In this document: positions 52,441-61,354 of the stretch, piece by piece | Layout of the letters: the number at the start of each line of letters is the position of its first letter | How positions within the stretch are numbered: position 1 is the first letter of the stretch | From: Thalassotalea sp. Sam97 | GTDB lineage: Bacteria; Pseudomonadota; Gammaproteobacteria; Enterobacterales; Alteromonadaceae | Length of the DNA: 64,000 nt | Direction: 5' to 3' | NCBI RefSeq assembly: GCF_041379765.1 | Contig: NZ_CP166919.1 | Location: 1,674,001 to 1,738,000, forward strand | The notes under the pieces: model-generated | The model's database searches: none | Told to the model about the DNA's origin: nothing | The model's input: only the letters and a program-made list of their open reading frames with translations | Position numbers and translations under genes: made by a program

Positions 52441-53403
52441 ATGAGTGATGTAAGACATTGCCCTCTTTTGATTCTTGGTTCTGGTCCTGCTGGTTACACA
52501 GCAGCGGTTTATGCAGCACGCGCAAACTTGAAACCAGTACTGATCACCGGTATGCAACAAGGTGGTCAATTGACCACAACAACAGAAGTTGAAAACTGGC
52601 CGGGCGATGCGTCTGACTTAACAGGCCCAGACTTAATGGTTCGCATGCAACAACACGCTGAGAAGTTTGATACTGAAATCGTATTTGATCACATTGATGA
52701 CGTCGATTTTTCGAAAAAACCATACACGCTTAAGGGCAGTGTTGGTACCTATACGTGTGATGCGCTTATCATCTGTACCGGTGCGTCGGCACAATATCTC
52801 GGTTTAGAGTCAGAGACTGCATTCATGGGTAAAGGTATCTCGGCCTGTGCAACGTGTGATGGTTTCTTCTACCGCAACCAAAAAGTTGCTGTAGTTGGTG
52901 GTGGTAACACGGCAGTAGAAGAAGCTTTATACTTAGCGAACATCGCCTCTGAAGTTCACTTAATTCACCGTCGTGATACGTTCCGCAGTGAAAAGATCTT
53001 AACCAAGCGTTTAATGGATAAAGTAGAAAATGGTAACATTATTCTGCACTTAGACCGTACACTTGATGAAGTATTGGGTGACGAGTCAGGCGTAACAGGT
53101 TTACGTTTACAAGACACCAAGTCTGACGCAACCGAAGAAATCGATGTAGCAGGCTGTTTCATTGCCATCGGTCATAAGCCAAATACTGACATCTTCCAAG
53201 GTCAGCTAGAAATGAAAGATGGCTACCTAACCATTAACAGTGGCACCAATGGTAATGCGACGCAAACCAGCAAAGAAGGTATTTTCGCCGCTGGTGACGT
53301 AGCAGATCATATCTACCGCCAAGCGATCACCTCTGCAGGCTCAGGCTGTATGGCAGCGCTTGACGCCGAACGCTACTTAGACGCGTTAGCTAGCGAAAAG
53401 TAA
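52441..53403 (+). CDS. trxB: Thioredoxin-disulfide reductase
   Basis: 320 residues. FAD site GSGPAGYTAAVYAARANL, redox pair CATC in ACATCDGFFYRNQ, NADPH domain VVGGGNTAVEEALYLA and C-terminal FAAGDVADHIYRQ. Reduces thioredoxin with NADPH. Followed by aat after 9 bases, so they probably share a transcript. Confidence 0.97.
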   Translation: MSDVRHCPLLILGSGPAGYTAAVYAARANLKPVLITGMQQGGQLTTTTEVENWPGDASDLTGPDLMVRMQQHAEKFDTEIVFDHIDDVDFSKKPYTLKGSVGTYTCDALIICTGASAQYLGLESETAFMGKGISACATCDGFFYRNQKVAVVGGGNTAVEEALYLANIASEVHLIHRRDTFRSEKILTKRLMDKVENGNIILHLDRTLDEVLGDESGVTGLRLQDTKSDATEEIDVAGCFIAIGHKPNTDIFQGQLEMKDGYLTINSGTNGNATQTSKEGIFAAGDVADHIYRQAITSAGSGCMAALDAERYLDALASEK

Positions 53404-53412
53404 GGAAAGTAA

Positions 53413-54141
53413 GTGAGCCAACCGTTGTGTGTACTTGATGATACCGTGTTGGCTTTCCCTCCTGTGCATTTGGCGCTTAATGAGCCTAACGGTCTATTGG
53501 CCGTGGGAGGCGATTTAGCGCCAGAGCGCATTATCACTGCTTACAGCAATGGTATTTTTCCCTGGTTTAGTGATGGCGACCCTATCCTTTGGTGGTCTCC
53601 CGATCCGCGTGCTGTGATCAACATAGACCAGCTTCATATAAATCGAAGCTTACGTAAGTTCTTGAAAAAATGTGATTATACAGTCAGTGTTAATCGCGCG
53701 TTTAATGATGTTATTGGCAAATGCAGTAACGCACCGTTTCGTAATGACGACACGTGGATTTTGCCATCAATGCAGCAAGCCTACCAACGCTTACATCAAT
53801 TAGGCTATGCTCATTCGATTGAAATCTGGCAAAACAATCAGTTGGTTGGTGGTCTTTATGGTGTGGCCATTGCCGGCCTATTCAGTGGCGAGTCGATGTT
53901 TTACCAACAAACCAATGCCTCTAAGCTGGCACTCATTGCGTTAGCTGAGCATTTGCAATCGATTGGTGTTAATTTTATCGATTGTCAGCTGCAAAACCCG
54001 TTTTTAGCGTCAATGGGCGCTGTCGAGATCTCACGTCAAGCGTTTCTTAGCCTCAAGCAACACGCTCTTGCAGCACAAATACCTAACGACTTTTGGCAAT
54101 CTAAGGCCTTAGCGACAAGCGTTTTAGAACAATATTGCTAA
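53413..54141 (+). CDS. aat: Leucyl/phenylalanyl-tRNA--protein transferase
   Basis: 242 residues from a GTG at 53413 with AAGGAAAG upstream. Adds Leu or Phe to proteins with N-terminal Lys or Arg, marking them for ClpS/ClpA. Motifs FPPVHLALNEPNGLLAVGGDL, GIFPWFSDGDPILWWSPDPR and ESMFYQQTNASKLALIAL are diagnostic. Part of the N-degron set together with bpt, clpA and clpS in this window. Confidence 0.97.
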   Translation: MSQPLCVLDDTVLAFPPVHLALNEPNGLLAVGGDLAPERIITAYSNGIFPWFSDGDPILWWSPDPRAVINIDQLHINRSLRKFLKKCDYTVSVNRAFNDVIGKCSNAPFRNDDTWILPSMQQAYQRLHQLGYAHSIEIWQNNQLVGGLYGVAIAGLFSGESMFYQQTNASKLALIALAEHLQSIGVNFIDCQLQNPFLASMGAVEISRQAFLSLKQHALAAQIPNDFWQSKALATSVLEQYC

Positions 54142-54297
54142 ACTCTGCTGGCGCTGAAAGACAAACTTAATAGAGCGTTGTCTCTGGTCTTTAGATCAAC
54201 GATACTAACAACCGCCCCATCATTGACGAATTTATGATAAAATCAACAAGGTATGGTTATGATTTTTAACGTCACCAAATGAATATTGCAGTAACTT

Positions 54298-55014
54298 ATG
54301 TCAGAATCGAAAAAGTTTTTTCAGTTTGGTATTACCCGTCCGTTTGATTGCAATTATCTAAACGACAAACAAGAGCGGTTGATTGTCGTCACTAACGTTG
54401 ATGATATTAACAGCGAAAACTATCAACGTTTAATGCTCAACGGATTCCGTCGCAGTGGCGATCAAGTATATCGCCCCCATTGCGTTAATTGCCGAGCGTG
54501 TGAGTCATTACGGATACCGGTCTATTTGTTTAAGCCGAGCCGTAGCCAAAAACGGCTATTAAATAGCAACAAAGATCTTGATGTTCGTATCGCTTTACAT
54601 CCTAAAGAAGAATATTTTGAACTGTATCAACGTTATATTGATACCATTCACCGTGATGGTTCAATGTACCCTGCCAATAAAGAGCAATACGAATCCTTTA
54701 TTTTTTCACACCATGTTGAACAACTGTTTTTAGAAGTACACTTACATAATCAGTTGGTCTCTGTCGCCGTTTGCGATAACTTACCTCATGCATTATCGGC
54801 CTTGTACACGTTTTATGATCCGCAGCTACAAAAACGCTCATTAGGAAAGTTTTCAATTCTTCAGCAAATTGTATTAGCGCAAAAGCTTAACAAACACTAT
54901 CTGTATTTGGGCTATCAAATTGATGCATGCGCGAAAATGAATTATAAGAATCAATACTATCCGCACGAACGCTTAGTCGGTCAAACATGGCATAGATTCA
55001 CCGAAAAATCGTAG
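54298..55014 (+). CDS. bpt: Aspartate/glutamate leucyltransferase Bpt
   Basis: 238 residues, member of the Ate/Bpt family. Adds Leu to N-terminal Asp or Glu. The cysteine-rich N-terminal motif CVNCRACESLRIPV and later RDGSMYP, SALYTFYDPQLQKRSLGKF and LGYQIDACAKMNYK identify it. Follows aat; its own RBS is weak but ATG at 54298 suits the usual start (MSESKKFFQFGIT). Confidence 0.95.
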   Translation: MSESKKFFQFGITRPFDCNYLNDKQERLIVVTNVDDINSENYQRLMLNGFRRSGDQVYRPHCVNCRACESLRIPVYLFKPSRSQKRLLNSNKDLDVRIALHPKEEYFELYQRYIDTIHRDGSMYPANKEQYESFIFSHHVEQLFLEVHLHNQLVSVAVCDNLPHALSALYTFYDPQLQKRSLGKFSILQQIVLAQKLNKHYLYLGYQIDACAKMNYKNQYYPHERLVGQTWHRFTEKS

Positions 55015-55127
55015 AAATAATGAATAATATTAAAATTGTTTGCGCTATTCCTTTACAAATTGACCAGTTTTCGGCATTATCTCGTCAGCAAAATTTATCC
55101 ATTTATATGAATGAGGTTTAACGCCCA

Positions 55128-55346
55128 ATGGCGAAAGAAGAAAATATTGAAATGCAAGGTACGGTGTTGGACACACTACCAAACACTATGTTCCGTGTAG
55201 AACTTGAAAACGGTCACGTTGTAACAGCTCACATTTCTGGCAAAATGCGCAAAAACTATATCCGTATTTTGACAGGCGATAAAGTAACCGTTGAATTAAC
55301 GCCTTACGATTTATCAAAAGGCCGAATTATTTTCCGCGCTAGATAA
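55128..55346 (+). CDS. infA: Translation initiation factor IF-1
   Basis: 72 residues, the usual length; S1-type OB fold (MAKEENIEMQGTVLDTLPNTMFRVELEN). Binds the ribosomal A site during initiation. Placed after bpt and followed by a strong terminator, as usual for infA in this group. Confidence 0.97.
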   Translation: MAKEENIEMQGTVLDTLPNTMFRVELENGHVVTAHISGKMRKNYIRILTGDKVTVELTPYDLSKGRIIFRAR

Positions 55347-55396
55347 TCTCGATAGAGCCAATTGGTCACACTGACTAGCTTTATCGGTTACAAAAA

Positions 55397-55424
55397 CAAA
55401 AAGCCTCGCAATGCGAGGCTTTTT
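55397..55424 (+). terminator. Intrinsic terminator after infA
   Basis: Stem AAAAGCCTCGCA / TGCGAGGCTTTT with almost no loop beyond AT, and T residues after it; could also act for the convergent yjdM. Confidence 0.85.
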
Positions 55425-55445
55425 GTCTTCAGCGTTGATGATCGG

Positions 55446-55784
55446 TTATGCCTTTTTGACAAACTTAGCCGTTATCATCATCTCGCCTGCACCATCGACT
55501 TTACAGTCAAGTTCATGGTCTTTTTTATCAAGAACACGCCTAACAACCGCTTTTGTGCCGATCTTAAGTACCAAAGAGCTGCCTTTAACCTTAAGGTCTT
55601 TTACAAAGGTAACTTTATCACCATCTTGTAACAAGGTGCCGTTGGCATCATAAACAGTTGGCTTGTCTTCGTCGACAACCACCTCTGACGGGTTCCATTC
55701 ATGACCGCATTCAGGGCAGATAAGTTGATCTTGATCCGGGTATACGAACTCGGATTCACATTTTGGGCAAGGAGGAAATGACAT
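55446..55784 (-). CDS. yjdM: PhnA/YjdM family zinc-ribbon protein
   Basis: 112 residues. N-terminal zinc ribbon CPKCESEFVYPDQDQLICPECGHEW and C-terminal SH3-like domain with LQDGDKVTFVKDLKVKGSS and KAVVRRVL. The family was once named PhnA for its place in an alkylphosphonate operon, but its role is unknown. Not in a phosphonate cluster here. Confidence 0.92.
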   Translation of the reverse strand: MSFPPCPKCESEFVYPDQDQLICPECGHEWNPSEVVVDEDKPTVYDANGTLLQDGDKVTFVKDLKVKGSSLVLKIGTKAVVRRVLDKKDHELDCKVDGAGEMMITAKFVKKA

Positions 55785-55924
55785 AAATTTTTAAAGGATT
55801 GCTTTCGAGACTCTAATGGTAAACCCTTTATCATAAATTTACGAGGACTTTTATCGCTTGGCAAGCCGACGATATCACCTTGCATAATACCTGAACTCGG
55901 CCTACCTAAGACAATAATCAATAC

Positions 55925-56335
55925 TTAGCTATTCAATTTACAATCATAATGTTGTTTAAGATATTGGGCAAACTGACTGGTGATATCTTCTTGAACCTCT
56001 TCAATAGTCAGGCTATCACTAAATTGCGAAGCAATTGTTGCCACATCTAACTGCTGTGGAATACAAATGGCGGTTTGTTGATTGTGTTGTAAACGTCGGT
56101 AACTGCCTCGCGTGGTGTATGCACGTTGCTCATAATCACTTGCTAATTCGTTAACCGAAAAATGACTAATATTAGCCGTTTTGCTGGCAAGATAGCCTTC
56201 GACGATGCCTTGGATATAAATTTGGCACATTTGCTCTTGATCAGGCGCACGACACAGCGTGCGTGCGCCATCACTTATTGCAGTCAACGGATAACATGTG
56301 AGCGCTAAGCTAACGAGTAGAGTGGTGTGTCTCAT
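55925..56335 (-). CDS. Secreted Rap1a/Tai-like immunity-domain protein
   Basis: 136 residues with a signal peptide (TTLLVSLALTCYPLTAIS). The pattern CQIYIQGIVEGYLA ... ICIPQQLDVATIASQFSD ... ITSQFAQYLKQHYDC matches the Rap1a/Tai domain, known from type VI amidase immunity proteins in Serratia and relatives but also found alone. No effector or T6SS genes are near. It overlaps the nhaA end by 26 bases on the same strand, which implies co-transcription after nhaA. Assignment rests on motif spacing. Confidence 0.6.
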   Translation of the reverse strand: MRHTTLLVSLALTCYPLTAISDGARTLCRAPDQEQMCQIYIQGIVEGYLASKTANISHFSVNELASDYEQRAYTTRGSYRRLQHNQQTAICIPQQLDVATIASQFSDSLTIEEVQEDITSQFAQYLKQHYDCKLNS

Positions 56336-57518
56336 AATAAATCTCCCTGGTTGATTGTTGTGATATTTTTATCATCCAACCACCCCACAATGCTGCCAAG
56401 ATAGATGATATCAATACGCCAAGTTTTACTTGGTCATAATAAATCGAATCGGCTCCTTCAAATGCTAACGAACCAATAAATAAACTCATGGTAAAACCAA
56501 TACCGCATAATACCGACACGCCATATAGTTGCATCCAATTTGAACCACGCGGTAACTTAGCCAGCCCCAACTTAATCACCAACCAACACGCGCCGAATAC
56601 CCCCAACTGCTTACCGATAAACAGACCAGCAATAATCCCTAAGGTCATCGGGTGTAGCAGATGTTCAACGCTGATCCCGTGTAAGCTTATCCCCGCATTA
56701 GCAAACGCGAATATTGGTAAGATGGCAAAAGCAACCCATGGTTGTACGGTATGTTCCATATGCAATAACATCGGCTTGCCCCATTTATTGTTCACATTTA
56801 ACGGTACAAACAAGGCGATGACAAACCCGGCTAATGTTGCATGAACCCCTGATTTGAGTACCGCTACCCACACCATTAAGCCAATAAGCAAATACGCTCG
56901 CTGACGGGCGACGTTGTGACGATTACAGAAAAACAACAGCACTAACCCCAGTGCCGCTATTAACAGTGACGTTGTCGATAGATCTTGAGAATAAAATAAC
57001 GCAATGATGATAATGGCACCAATATCATCGAATATTGCGACCGATAATAAAAATAACTTTAACGATAATGGAACTTGCTTGGCGAATAAGCTGAATATAC
57101 CTAATGCAAAGGCAATATCGGTCGCCGATGGCACTGCCCAGCCCGCTATCGATTCTGGATTTTGCCAGTTAAACCCCAGATACATAAGTGCCGGAAATAT
57201 AATACCCGCAAAGGCTGCAACCGCCGGCAAAACGATTTGATCTTTGCTTGATAAATGGCCCTCAATGATTTCCCGTTTGACTTCAAGACCGATTAAAAAG
57301 AAAAAAATTGCCATAAGCCCATCATTAATCCACAACAGTGATGGCTTAGCGATGGCAAACTCGCCTACTTTGATGGCAATGGGAAAATTGAGAAAGTCTT
57401 TATATAAGTCGCTCAGCCCCGTATTAGCAACAATCATTGCCATTAAAGAGGCTAAAACCAATAACACCCCACCTGCGGCGTCATGGTTAACCATTTGTCG
57501 GAAATCTTTTTTAGTCAT
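56310..57518 (-). CDS. nhaA: Na+/H+ antiporter NhaA
   Basis: 402 residues with twelve transmembrane segments. Landmarks: DGLMAIFFFLIGLEVKREII, SATDIAFALGIFSLF and the ion-binding Asp pair in AIFDDIGAIIIIALFYS. Extrudes sodium in exchange for protons, fitting a marine bacterium. Divergent from nhaR, with 143 bases between starts. Confidence 0.96.
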   Translation of the reverse strand: MTKKDFRQMVNHDAAGGVLLVLASLMAMIVANTGLSDLYKDFLNFPIAIKVGEFAIAKPSLLWINDGLMAIFFFLIGLEVKREIIEGHLSSKDQIVLPAVAAFAGIIFPALMYLGFNWQNPESIAGWAVPSATDIAFALGIFSLFAKQVPLSLKLFLLSVAIFDDIGAIIIIALFYSQDLSTTSLLIAALGLVLLFFCNRHNVARQRAYLLIGLMVWVAVLKSGVHATLAGFVIALFVPLNVNNKWGKPMLLHMEHTVQPWVAFAILPIFAFANAGISLHGISVEHLLHPMTLGIIAGLFIGKQLGVFGACWLVIKLGLAKLPRGSNWMQLYGVSVLCGIGFTMSLFIGSLAFEGADSIYYDQVKLGVLISSILAALWGGWMIKISQQSTREIYYETHHSTR

Positions 57519-57661
57519 ACATCTCCTACGTTAAGCAAACAACGATTTTATACAGTACGAAACTTTGCTATAAATTAATATTCGAATTATACGTATTTCA
57601 ACATCGATAAAATCGAATTAGAATTTTTGCTATAAAACAATAACTCACGGCGGCTAAAACG

Positions 57662-58567
57662 ATGAAGCAACTAAATTATAATCATTTACATTACTTTTAT
57701 CTGATTGCAAAAGAAGGCAGCATTGCCTCAGCCAGTAAACGCTTGCATCTAACCCCACAAACACTTAGCGGCCAATTGTCGACCTTAGAAAGTTACTTGG
57801 GTAGACGCTTATTCGATCGCCACGGAAAACGTTTATTGTTAAATGATCAGGGGAAAAAGGTGTACGCATACGCCGATGACATATTTAGCCTCGGCAATGA
57901 GCTATTACAAAGCCTTGAACCAGATCATCAACATCAAAAACTGACTTTTGCCGTTGGCGTAACCGACGTATTACCCAAGGCACTTATTTATGAGGTGCTC
58001 AAACCAGCGTTTGAACAGGATTTTGCAATAAAAATGATCTGTCGGGAGGGTCGACTAAAACAATTGTTAGCCGACTTAGCGCTGAATAAAATTGATGTCA
58101 TTTTATCTGACAGTCCTATACCCGTAGGCCATAAGGTTAAAGCCTACAGTTTCAAAGCGATTGATAGTGGTATCAGCTTTTATGTTGCCAACAACCAACT
58201 CACATCGCTAAAAGGTGATTTCCCACAGAATCTACAGCACCAAAAATTATTAATACCAGGGGCACAATCATCACTTAAAAACGCGTTATTATCATGGCTT
58301 GATGATAAACAACTGTCACCTAACATCATTGCTGAGTTTGATGACAGTGCGTTGATCAATATCTTTGGTCAAGCAGGGTTTGGCATTTTTTGCACCCCGA
58401 CATTAGTAGAGCAATACATAGTAAATAGCTATCCTGTAACAGTCATAGGCCGAACAGAAGAGATTGGTGAGCAACTATATATCATAAGCAACAAACGCAA
58501 AGTGACGCACCCTGCTCTTGCAGCCATTAAGCAACAGTTTTATCAAAATGATCACCCATCGTCTTAA
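57662..58567 (+). CDS. nhaR: LysR-type activator NhaR
   Basis: 301 residues. LNYNHLHYFYLIAKEGSIASASKRLHLTPQTLSGQLSTLE is typical of NhaR, which activates nhaA when sodium is present. Here it is divergent from nhaA rather than downstream of it as in E. coli, a common LysR layout. Confidence 0.92.
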   Translation: MKQLNYNHLHYFYLIAKEGSIASASKRLHLTPQTLSGQLSTLESYLGRRLFDRHGKRLLLNDQGKKVYAYADDIFSLGNELLQSLEPDHQHQKLTFAVGVTDVLPKALIYEVLKPAFEQDFAIKMICREGRLKQLLADLALNKIDVILSDSPIPVGHKVKAYSFKAIDSGISFYVANNQLTSLKGDFPQNLQHQKLLIPGAQSSLKNALLSWLDDKQLSPNIIAEFDDSALINIFGQAGFGIFCTPTLVEQYIVNSYPVTVIGRTEEIGEQLYIISNKRKVTHPALAAIKQQFYQNDHPSS

Positions 58568-58648
58568 ATAACAACGTCGTTGGCTATGGCAGTTTTAACC
58601 GATGCTAAACTTGCCTGTTATAAGGTATTAGTCATTGCATCACAGCTG

Positions 58649-59815
58649 CTATGAGATAAGTCGTCGTTGCATGCTGGGGATGAGCCAAATCAGCATAAAT
58701 ACGATAAAGCCACACATTAACAACGCAACTTGTGCTGGAATAGGTAGCGGCAGTTGTTGTACAACACCGACCAACACGGCACTGCCTGCCATTTGTAAAA
58801 AGCCTAACATTGCTGATGCTGTGCCCGCTTTTTCTGCAAAAGGCGCGAGTGCTTGACCAGCACAGGTGCCCATCAGTAACGAAAAACCAACTGAGCTGAA
58901 CATGACTGGGATCATAAATGCCCAGGCCTCCTTAATACTAAGTAAACCGTACATTAATATGCCGCCGAACATAAGCACGGTAAAAGCAATATGTAAGGTG
59001 AACGCAACCCCCCAGCGTGTCAGTAACTTGGGTGCTGTTAGACAAGCGATAATATTAACAACGGCATTTAAACTGAACCAAAAAATAAACTCATCTTGGT
59101 TTTGCTGCAAAGCCACCATTAGCCACGCTGGTGAGCTACTCACATAAGCGATGATCACCGCCATTGCCAACATGACAGCTAACGCGTGAAATACAAACAT
59201 ACGGTCTGTTATGACACTTTTATAGCGAGCCATAGAAAATAACGTAACCTGTGTAGGCTGTTTAGTGGAATTCGTCTCTTTTAAAAACAACGCAACTAAG
59301 GTACCCGCTCCAACCGCATAAGCTGCCATAAACGAAAACGTACTGCGCCAGCCGTACTCATGTGCTAACCAACCACCTAAAATAGGTGCTAGCGCTGGAA
59401 TGCAACATATGACACCATTGAGATAGCTGTACATCATGCCACTTTGTACGGCATCAAAGCGGTCTCGTACAATGGCAAATGCACTGACAACAATGGCGCA
59501 CGTACCTAAGCCATGCACAAACCTAGCAAATAAATGCCAACTTACGGTGTCGGCAGCAACGCAGGCCAAACAAGCAATAAAGTAAATAACAATGCCAATC
59601 ATAGCGATTGGCTTTCGGCCGTATTTATCGGCAAGTGGTCCAGCAATTAACTGACCACAGCCCATCGCCAATAAAAAGCCACTGACGCTCCATTGCAATG
59701 TAGTTAGGCTAGTTTGTAAGTCGTTGGCCATGTCAGGCATAGCAGGCAAGAATATATCAATGGCTAACGGACTAAATACCACCATTAACATCAACACAGG
59801 TAAAAATGACAACAT
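58649..59815 (-). CDS. Bcr/CflA family multidrug efflux MFS transporter
   Basis: 388 residues, twelve transmembrane segments. DIFLPAMPDMANDLQTS, GPLADKYGRKPIAMIG and GTCAIVVSAFAIVRDRF characterise the Bcr subgroup of drug:proton antiporters. Substrate unknown. The IS4-type element lies 81 bases upstream of the start, possibly affecting its promoter. Confidence 0.92.
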   Translation of the reverse strand: MLSFLPVLMLMVVFSPLAIDIFLPAMPDMANDLQTSLTTLQWSVSGFLLAMGCGQLIAGPLADKYGRKPIAMIGIVIYFIACLACVAADTVSWHLFARFVHGLGTCAIVVSAFAIVRDRFDAVQSGMMYSYLNGVICCIPALAPILGGWLAHEYGWRSTFSFMAAYAVGAGTLVALFLKETNSTKQPTQVTLFSMARYKSVITDRMFVFHALAVMLAMAVIIAYVSSSPAWLMVALQQNQDEFIFWFSLNAVVNIIACLTAPKLLTRWGVAFTLHIAFTVLMFGGILMYGLLSIKEAWAFMIPVMFSSVGFSLLMGTCAGQALAPFAEKAGTASAMLGFLQMAGSAVLVGVVQQLPLPIPAQVALLMCGFIVFMLIWLIPSMQRRLIS

Positions 59816-59884
59816 AAGGATTGTTTCTCAGCATATATACTTGATGCGCTCACGTAAGTGTAGGCTTTCAAGCGAAAAAAAACG

Positions 59885-59896
59885 GAGCCTAAGCTC
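59885..59896. repeat. Target site duplication, left copy
   Basis: GAGCCTAAGCTC, repeated at 61325-61336 directly beyond the right end of the IS. Twelve bases, as is usual for IS4-family elements. Confidence 0.9.
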
Positions 59897-59955
59897 TAAT
59901 GCCGATCAGTTAGGCATTATTAAAAGGATCAGTTGAACGATCCGCACAGTATGTA

Positions 59956-59989
59956 AAAATCCGATAAACATCGTTTATCGGATTTTTTT
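59956..59989 (+). terminator. Intrinsic terminator inside the IS, just before the transposase ATG
   Basis: 15-bp perfect stem AAAAATCCGATAAAC / GTTTATCGGATTTTT with a 3-base loop and a T run ending at the start codon (59990). It would stop transcripts entering from the left flank. Confidence 0.75.
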
Positions 59990-61315
59990 ATGCACGTATC
60001 TCAGGCTCTAGACATCATCAACAACTTCAAGCCCAATCAAGTTGAAACATTGGCAGACATGCTGCCGTTAAAACTCATCGAAGAGGCCTATCAGCTTTCG
60101 GATACTGTGACGCTGAGAAAGCGAAAGTTAACTTTAGAATCTATGGCATGGTTACTTGTCGGTATGGCTATTTATAACGACAAGTCTATGGCAGATGTAG
60201 TAAACATGCTTGATATTGTTGATAGAGAAGGTAAGCCTTTTGTTGCTCCAAGCGCGCTCACTCAACGTCGAAAGGATTTAGGAGAGGCGGCTGCCAAAGC
60301 TTTGTTTGAATGTACGGGACGTCATTGGTATGAACATGCAAAATTACCGACGTGGAATGGGCTAACGTTGTTAGGCGTAGACGGGGTAGTTTGGCGGACA
60401 GAAGATACGCCACAGAATAATGAATCCTTCCTTAAGCCAACTAACCGTGATGGTCTTGAAACCCAGTATCCACAAGTACGTATGGTCTGCCAAATGGAAT
60501 TAAGCAGTCATTTAATTACCGGCAGCGCATTTGATTGTTATAGCGTGAATGAAATGGTACTGGCCCAGCAATTAATTGAAACGACACCAGATAATAGTCT
60601 GACCCTATTTGACCGTGGTTTTTACTCGCTTGGCTTGCTGCACAAATGGCAAACAACGGGGACTGAACGCCATTGGCTTATACCGTTAAAAAAGAATACT
60701 CAATATGAAGTTATACGTAAGTTAGGTCGTCAGGATAAGCTTATCAAACTGACAAGCAATCCCCGAGCGAGAAAACTATTTCCTGAGTTACCAAAAGAGC
60801 TTATTGTCCGACTGATATCCAGAACGGTAAAGGGAAAGCAATATGATGTGCTTACATCCATGGTTGACCCTATGCGCTATCCTAGTGCGGACATAGCCGA
60901 TTTATATAGTCATCGATGGGAAATTGAACTTGGCTACAGGGAGCAGAAGCAATATATGCTTGGCAACAGATTGACATTGAGAAGTCGTCTACCCGAACTC
61001 GTCAAACAGGAGCTCTGGGGCGTACTGTTAACCTATAACCTCATTCGGTATCAAATGGTCCAGATGTGCTACAGTCTCAAAGGCGACTATTTACCGTATC
61101 AGCTCAGCTTTAATGGCGCGCTTGCTCATATTATGAGATTGCTAGTCGGTCTTCCTTACTCATCGCCAGGCGCAGTTCCACAGCACCTTAAAAGCTTCTA
61201 TAGTATGGCTGGAAGCCTCATATTAGAACCGAGGAGACAAAGAACATTCCCAAGGAGTGTAAAAAAACGACCTAGTCGTTATCCTAGAAAAAACAATGCC
61301 GCTCACCTTAAGTGA
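59990..61315 (+). CDS. IS4 family transposase
   Basis: 441 residues, DDE type. First Asp in LGVDGVVWR, second in TLFDRGFYS, and the Y-(2)-R-(3)-E-(6)-K signature in LYSHRWEIELGYREQKQYML, all in place, so it looks active. Basic C-terminus (RRQRTFPRSVKKRPSRYPRK). No distinct Shine-Dalgarno is seen, since the start codon directly follows the terminator stem. Stop 9 bases before the right end. Confidence 0.94.
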   Translation: MHVSQALDIINNFKPNQVETLADMLPLKLIEEAYQLSDTVTLRKRKLTLESMAWLLVGMAIYNDKSMADVVNMLDIVDREGKPFVAPSALTQRRKDLGEAAAKALFECTGRHWYEHAKLPTWNGLTLLGVDGVVWRTEDTPQNNESFLKPTNRDGLETQYPQVRMVCQMELSSHLITGSAFDCYSVNEMVLAQQLIETTPDNSLTLFDRGFYSLGLLHKWQTTGTERHWLIPLKKNTQYEVIRKLGRQDKLIKLTSNPRARKLFPELPKELIVRLISRTVKGKQYDVLTSMVDPMRYPSADIADLYSHRWEIELGYREQKQYMLGNRLTLRSRLPELVKQELWGVLLTYNLIRYQMVQMCYSLKGDYLPYQLSFNGALAHIMRLLVGLPYSSPGAVPQHLKSFYSMAGSLILEPRRQRTFPRSVKKRPSRYPRKNNAAHLK

Positions 61316-61324
61316 ACGGCATTA

Positions 61325-61336
61325 GAGCCTAAGCTC
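61325..61336. repeat. Target site duplication, right copy
   Basis: GAGCCTAAGCTC, followed by CGTTTTTT, the right half of the interrupted terminator of clpA. Confidence 0.9.
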
Positions 61337-61354
61337 CGTTTTTTCATTTCATCG

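Larger units (their letters stand above)
59897..61324 (+). mobile_element. Complete IS4-family insertion sequence (1428 bp)
   Basis: Inverted repeats TAATGCCGATCAGTTA (59897-59912) and, inverted, TAATGCCGTTCACTTA (61309-61324), matching at 14 of 16. One intact transposase. Flanked by the 12-bp duplication GAGCCTAAGCTC. The reconstructed empty site, CGGAGCCTAAGCTCCG, with flanking A and T runs, is a stem-loop terminator downstream of clpA. Confidence 0.93.
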
